Source of the DNA: Nostoc sp. ATCC 43529
GTDB taxonomy: Bacteria > Cyanobacteriota > Cyanobacteriia > Cyanobacteriales > Nostocaceae
Assembly (NCBI GenBank): GCA_003326205.1
Contig: LWTK01000042.1
Coordinates: 82,919 to 146,918, forward strand
Direction of reading: 5' to 3'
Length of the DNA stretch: 64,000 bases
Of this stretch, positions 61,701 through 64,000 are shown in pieces. Both the position numbers and the translations under genes were made by a program. The notes beneath the pieces are model-generated. The model was not told the origin of the DNA. It saw only the letters and a program-made list of their open reading frames with translations, and did not search any database. How positions within the stretch are numbered: the first letter of the stretch is position 1; every line of letters begins with the position of its first letter.

Positions 61701-61870
61701 GCAAGTCCTGGGGCTTCGGTCATAATTTCCACTTGGGGTGGAGCAAAGTTGGGAAATACATCCAGTGGCATTTGCGTAAGGCCGAGAAAGCCCCAAACAG
61801 ATATGAGGATGGAAGCAATAACTACTAGCCAGCGTTGAGCAATCGACCATTTAACAATAGAATTAAGCAT
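58751..61870 (-). CDS. Heavy-metal RND efflux pump (CzcA/CusA-like)
   Basis: The 1039-residue protein has the RND plan: helix 1 near residue 12, a large periplasmic loop, helices 2-6 and a second loop, then helices 8-12. The metal-RND signature GGLVVAIGSVVDDAIVDMEN in helix 4 places it in the HME branch. The start ATG 61870 lies 86 bp after an ATGAAAT box. No gene for a periplasmic adaptor (CusB/CzcB type) lies beside it or elsewhere in the window; the only TolC-like channel is 17 kb away. Confidence 0.92.
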   Translation of the reverse strand: MLNSIVKWSIAQRWLVVIASILISVWGFLGLTQMPLDVFPNFAPPQVEIMTEAPGLAPEEVESLVTRPIESLINGTPGLEALRSSSAVGLSAVRATFSVDTEIYRARQLVTERLQQARSQLPQGVDNPEVLPVSSPLGWTVKYAFTSETTPMMEVWRIVNWQVKNRLLAVPGVSNVVIFGGDERQYQVLVNPDKLKAFNVSLDDVTKAAQAANANAPGGFLITPDQETLVRGVGRIESIEQLKKSVIKAKNGTPVLLEQVADVQIGAALKRGDGSFAGKKAVILTINKQPTADTPKVTKAAETAMEEIQAGLPKDVKITTTFRQEDFIEASLKNVEEALRDGTIIVCVILILFLINWRTVIITLSAIPVSLLLGMLILNWTGQGINTMTLGGLVVAIGSVVDDAIVDMENVYRRLRENQTAGNPVPPLQVVFNGSVEVRVSVLFSTIIIAVVFAPIFALSGVEGRIFTPMGIAYLLSIGASTLVALTLTPALCALLLVNRRLPSTETWVERFSHRLYRPFLKFSLRRPKIILTGAIASFVASVMILLSLGQVFLPEFQDRSLVIAAVLMPGQSLNATNQVGLAIEEALKNNPAVETAQLRSGRAVGDTEVAGVNGAEIDVQLSEEGAKDREKTIEMIRQEFDKIPGVVPNIGGFISHRMDEVLSGVRSAIAVKIFGPDLEQLRTLGQQVQSAMGQVSGLVDLQLEPQVPIKQVQIQFDRDAAARYGLTIGELSEVVETALNGRVVSQVLEEQQTFDMVVWLEEKYRNNIEIIGNLLVDTPNGQKIPLAQVAKINYGTGPNTINRENVSRYIVVSSNVAGRDLGSVIKDIRERVKQQVQLPSGYFIEYGGQFEAQEGATKTLLSAGGLAFVAIAVLIYFAVKSIPATIMILLNLPLALVGGVISIALAGGILSVASMVGFITLFGVATRNGLLLVENYNSRMAEGQPLRQALMEGSVERLAAILMTALTSALGMGPLVIGSGAGKEILQPLAVVVLGGLFTSTALTLLVLPALYVQFGRFLVPRKAEPIIQPEIAGEARA

Positions 61871-61955
61871 TTTTAAATGTTTTAAGGGATGTCTGCTTGC
61901 TGTGCAGCTAAGTAAGTTTAAAGATCAAGTACTTTACCTACTCTCCCAAATGAAG

Positions 61956-61973
61956 ATGAAATTGAGATGAAAT
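61956..61973. promoter_or_regulatory. Tandem ATGAAAT box upstream of the RND pump gene
   Basis: ATGAAAT at 61956 and 61967, 11-bp period, 86 bases before the pump start. In Synechocystis the RND copper-efflux operon is a reported CopR target, which fits. Confidence 0.7.
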
Positions 61974-61989
61974 TTTTAGCTTAAACTTC

Positions 61990-62400
61990 AAGTTGCCTCA
62001 CGTCTGTCCCTTCAGGAAGCGTGGGATGAATTTTTGAGCATTGTTACTAAACCATCAACAGTCAATCTAATTCGCAATTGGTAATTCCAATGGGAACCCG
62101 GCAGAAGGTTGCAATCACGACTTGGAAGGTAATTTTGGAAGCCTTATGGAACAAGGGCTTTAGAGCCTATACCTGACGCTTGTTTCTACGGAGAAACAGG
62201 TTTTCGGGGTGTTTTGAGGACTTAACCCTCCAAATCGTGAACTTATCTCGTTAGCCGTTGCTGGAGAACGTTGCAATATATATTGGGCATAGTTTTTAAC
62301 CTATTCTCTCTATCTTTGCCGCATATCATATTCCCAAAAAGGATCTTTTTGAAGGGCGGTTAAGAGAATTGATAACTTGCATAATAAAATAGTTAAAAAA
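61990..62400. other. Gene-free region with a possible IS200/IS605 right-end remnant
   Basis: CCTCACGTCTGTCCCTTCAG at 61993 followed by GAAGCGTGGGA forms a hairpin that resembles the right end of cyanobacterial IS200/IS605 elements. Further right a second hairpin (TTGTTTCT...AGAAACAG near 62180) is visible. No transposase or TnpB frame is present. The rest holds nothing I can identify. Confidence 0.3.
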
Positions 62401-62509
62401 TATGAATTTATTGCCAATATATTCAGTGCAACCGTACACAATCCGATATTGTCTGAATGCTACATCGGTTCTGGAGGAGTTAGTTACCAGCGTTAACAGG
62501 GAGACTTTA

Positions 62510-63274
62510 ATGTTAAACGACTATCACGCTCTGGTTGCTGAGTCACGATGTTTATTGATCTATTTAAACTCTAATATTGGGAGATACACAGTGTTAAAAA
62601 TCCAGCTTGTTGCTAACTACAAACAAAAATCATCAACGGTAACTTCAACAAAGTTTTACTTAGGAATTGCCTTCTTAACTTGCATAGGACTTTTAAGTGC
62701 TGCTCATCCAGCTTTAGCACATCATGCCATTGGTGGTAAAACACCGTCTAATTTCTTTGAAGGGTTTTTGTCTGGGTTAGCCCACCCCGTTATTGGTCTT
62801 GACCATTTTGCCTTTGTGGTTGCTATTGGTTTACTTAGTGCTAGACAACAAAATGGATTGTTAATTCCAGTAGCTTTCGTTTTGACAGCTATGGCTGGAA
62901 CTGGAATTCATATACTGAAATTCGATTTACCCTTAAGTGAGATCGTCATCGCTAGTTCGGTGATTGCTTTTGGTGCAATGTTACTGCTATCGAAAAAACC
63001 TAATTGGTTTGTGCTAGCTTTGTTAGGAGCAGTTGCTGGTTTATTTCATGGTTATGCTTACGGTGAGTCCATTGTCGGCGCACAAATGACACCGCTAGTA
63101 GCTTACCTAGCAGGCTTCACTTTAATACAATATGGGATTGCTATCGGTGCGTTACTAATTGGTAAAGTTGTAAGCGAAAAATTTGCCAATCAATTCTTAA
63201 AGATACTGCAATTTATTGGTTTGGCTATTTGTTCAATAGGAGTTGTTTTCTTGACCACTTCTCTCGTTGGTTAA
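62510..63274 (+). CDS. HupE/UreJ-family metal transporter-like protein
   Basis: A signal peptide (FYLGIAFLTCIGLLSAAHPA) and the mature start AHHAIGG are characteristic of HupE/UreJ proteins, followed by six transmembrane helices with GLAHPVIGLDHFAFVVAIGL and GLFHGYAYGE, the family metal motifs. Nickel or cobalt import is the usual suggestion. Start choice is unclear: ATG 62510 has GGGAG before it, GTG 62591 lies closer to the signal peptide, and the frame opens at 62402. The HupE core is clear regardless. Confidence 0.8.
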   Translation: MLNDYHALVAESRCLLIYLNSNIGRYTVLKIQLVANYKQKSSTVTSTKFYLGIAFLTCIGLLSAAHPALAHHAIGGKTPSNFFEGFLSGLAHPVIGLDHFAFVVAIGLLSARQQNGLLIPVAFVLTAMAGTGIHILKFDLPLSEIVIASSVIAFGAMLLLSKKPNWFVLALLGAVAGLFHGYAYGESIVGAQMTPLVAYLAGFTLIQYGIAIGALLIGKVVSEKFANQFLKILQFIGLAICSIGVVFLTTSLVG

Positions 63275-63306
63275 GAGCAAAGGCTTTAATTAAAATTTTG
63301 CAGATT

Positions 63307-63334
63307 GGTGGGTTATGAATCACGCTAACCCACC
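63307..63334 (+). terminator. Hairpin after the HupE-like gene
   Basis: GGTGGGTTA at 63307-63315 pairs perfectly with TAACCCACC at 63326-63334. It is 33 bases past the stop. No T run, so either a weak terminator or a common Nostoc intergenic hairpin. Confidence 0.5.
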
Positions 63335-63703
63335 TCAATAGATTATAAAAGTTGTGAATTTTTTATAGTATTACTACTTAAAATCTTGATGCCAAACTCA
63401 GCAGACACATAACAAATAGAATACACCTAACTTTCCTTACAATCAAAATACTAGTAAACCATTGGTGCTTGACCGCGCAGGACGCGTAGACAATTCATAC
63501 AATATGGGCAGTCGCAACCAAATAGCTGCATTGCTTTCTTCTTCGGTAAAGTCTAGCATTGCAATTTTCTTATTACATGACTGTGCCGAGTTAACTGTCG
63601 ATATAGGTGTAGAACGGCGAAACATTAAATCCTTAATTGAATAACCCAACTATTCCGTAAGGTTTGTTGAAAAGTTGGGTTTGACAATTATTTTGAATTA
63701 CTT
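63335..63703. other. Intergenic region, about 370 bp
   Basis: Two opposing short frames (63443-63649 minus and 63462-63644 plus) cover the same bases; neither has a ribosome site or a family resemblance. No gene is called. Confidence 0.4.
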
Positions 63704-64000
63704 AGGGCTTGCTGAAAAAAAAAGAAAAGGTTGCAGTATCTAGATTATCAGACCAAAGAAGTATATTCCGGTGCAAGATTTGAAGGTAAAATAGCCCAAA
63801 ATCCTTGCATGACTGTGGTCAGACGAGATAAGCGTGTATCCGATGTAACCATGTACCGAAAAGAAGAATCAACTCCAATTCCACCAGAAAATTTTGAACT
63901 TCCATTTGAGGGAAAGTTATCATCAGATAATCGTTGGGTACTTATGGCAAATTTCATACCCTGGACAGAATTTGAGTCGGAATATTCTTCCGGGTTCTCC
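63704..64000 (+). mobile_element. Left end of an IS5/IS1182-type insertion sequence (continues outside window)
   Basis: The stretch TTAGGGCTTGCTGAAAAAA at 63703-63721 resembles the terminal repeat of cyanobacterial IS5/IS1182-type elements, and a transposase N-terminus begins 150 bp further in. The right end and target duplication lie beyond the window. Confidence 0.6.
63851..64000 (+). CDS. IS5/IS1182-type transposase, N-terminal part
   Basis: From ATG 63851 the frame reads MYRKEESTPIPPENFELPFE and continues with GKLSSDNRWVLMANFIPWTE, the conserved N-terminus of this transposase group in Nostoc-like genomes. The frame is still open at the window edge. The open frame also extends upstream of the ATG to about 63740 without a stop, which is common for these elements. 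Confidence 0.7.
   Translation, partial: MYRKEESTPIPPENFELPFEGKLSSDNRWVLMANFIPWTEFESEYSSGFS

Noticed and set aside
63443..63649. Short opposing frames after the HupE-like gene
   Set aside because: They mirror each other over the same bases and lack a ribosome site and any recognisable motif.
1..64000. CRISPR array
   Set aside because: No regularly spaced direct repeats with unique spacers and no cas genes were found; the 11-bp-period ATGAAAT pairs are operator-like, not arrays.

Overview
The window comes from a filamentous, Nostoc-type cyanobacterium. The HIP1 octamer GCGATCGC recurs throughout, Nostoc-style intergenic repeats lie at 3.2, 3.9, 5.5 and 57.9 kb, and several families are typical of cyanobacteria (SLH/OprB-type porin, DUF2808, PcxA, RppA/RppB-like two-component system, ISKra4 elements). 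Density of insertion sequences, a primase-like replication gene, a ParB-like protein and metal-resistance blocks point to a large plasmid or a chromosomal island; the sequence alone does not decide between them.

Layout. 0-9.4 kb: mixed remnants and orphan genes. These are a 5'-truncated and internally deleted IS4-type transposase abutting a helicase-like remnant, a CoiA/GIY-YIG-like protein, DUF5674, a peroxiredoxin-like protein, and a tight AAA-ATPase plus HNH-like pair that looks like a Septu-type defence module. 9.8-18.3 kb: a co-directional, tightly packed set of HTH and small membrane proteins, an M23 peptidase, a membrane-anchored GH104-type lysozyme, an FtsK-like DNA translocase, a RusA-like resolvase and a small ATPase, with no recognisable relaxase, VirB4 or VirD4. 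I regard this as the best candidate for an undescribed system (FtsK-driven dsDNA transfer). A 68-nt tRNA-like sequence follows. 18.5-25.6 kb: membrane and Cys-rich proteins, a ParB-like protein and a primase-like protein preceded by inverted repeats.

25.8-30.2 kb: a 2,947-bp element (29-bp perfect terminal inverted repeats, 5-bp target duplication) has cut the 3' end of an NreB/NrsD-like metal-efflux MFS gene; rejoining the flanks restores an in-frame His-rich tail. The element carries a tyrosine recombinase, a pRiA4b ORF-3 protein and an ISKra4 transposase.

30.5-51.1 kb: a copper/heavy-metal island. It holds two DUF305 repeats in a lipoprotein, a Cys-rich four-helix copper-storage-like protein, a copper P-type ATPase, a double cupredoxin protein, a copper chaperone, two MerR regulators, a thioredoxin-like protein, a Met-rich secreted protein, a BNR-repeat protein, a TolC-like channel, an OmpR-type response regulator with its sensor kinase, a porin, four DUF2808 paralogues and a short PcxA. 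Two regulatory grammars are directly visible: MerR-type promoters with 19-bp spacers in two sequence classes, each class sitting beside one of the two merR genes; and eleven tandem ATGAAAT boxes with 11-bp period (the TTTCAT-N5-TTTCAT arrangement reported for cyanobacterial CopR) near the two-component system, porin, DUF2808 genes, pcxA, the RND pump and the Cys-rich protein.

51.4-64 kb: a complete ISL3-type element with 8-bp target duplication, then a SulP transporter, an ACR3-like arsenite carrier, a CDF exporter with DUF190, an HME-type RND pump with a His-rich lipoprotein (no periplasmic adaptor nearby), a HupE-like protein and the start of an IS5/IS1182-type element running off the window.
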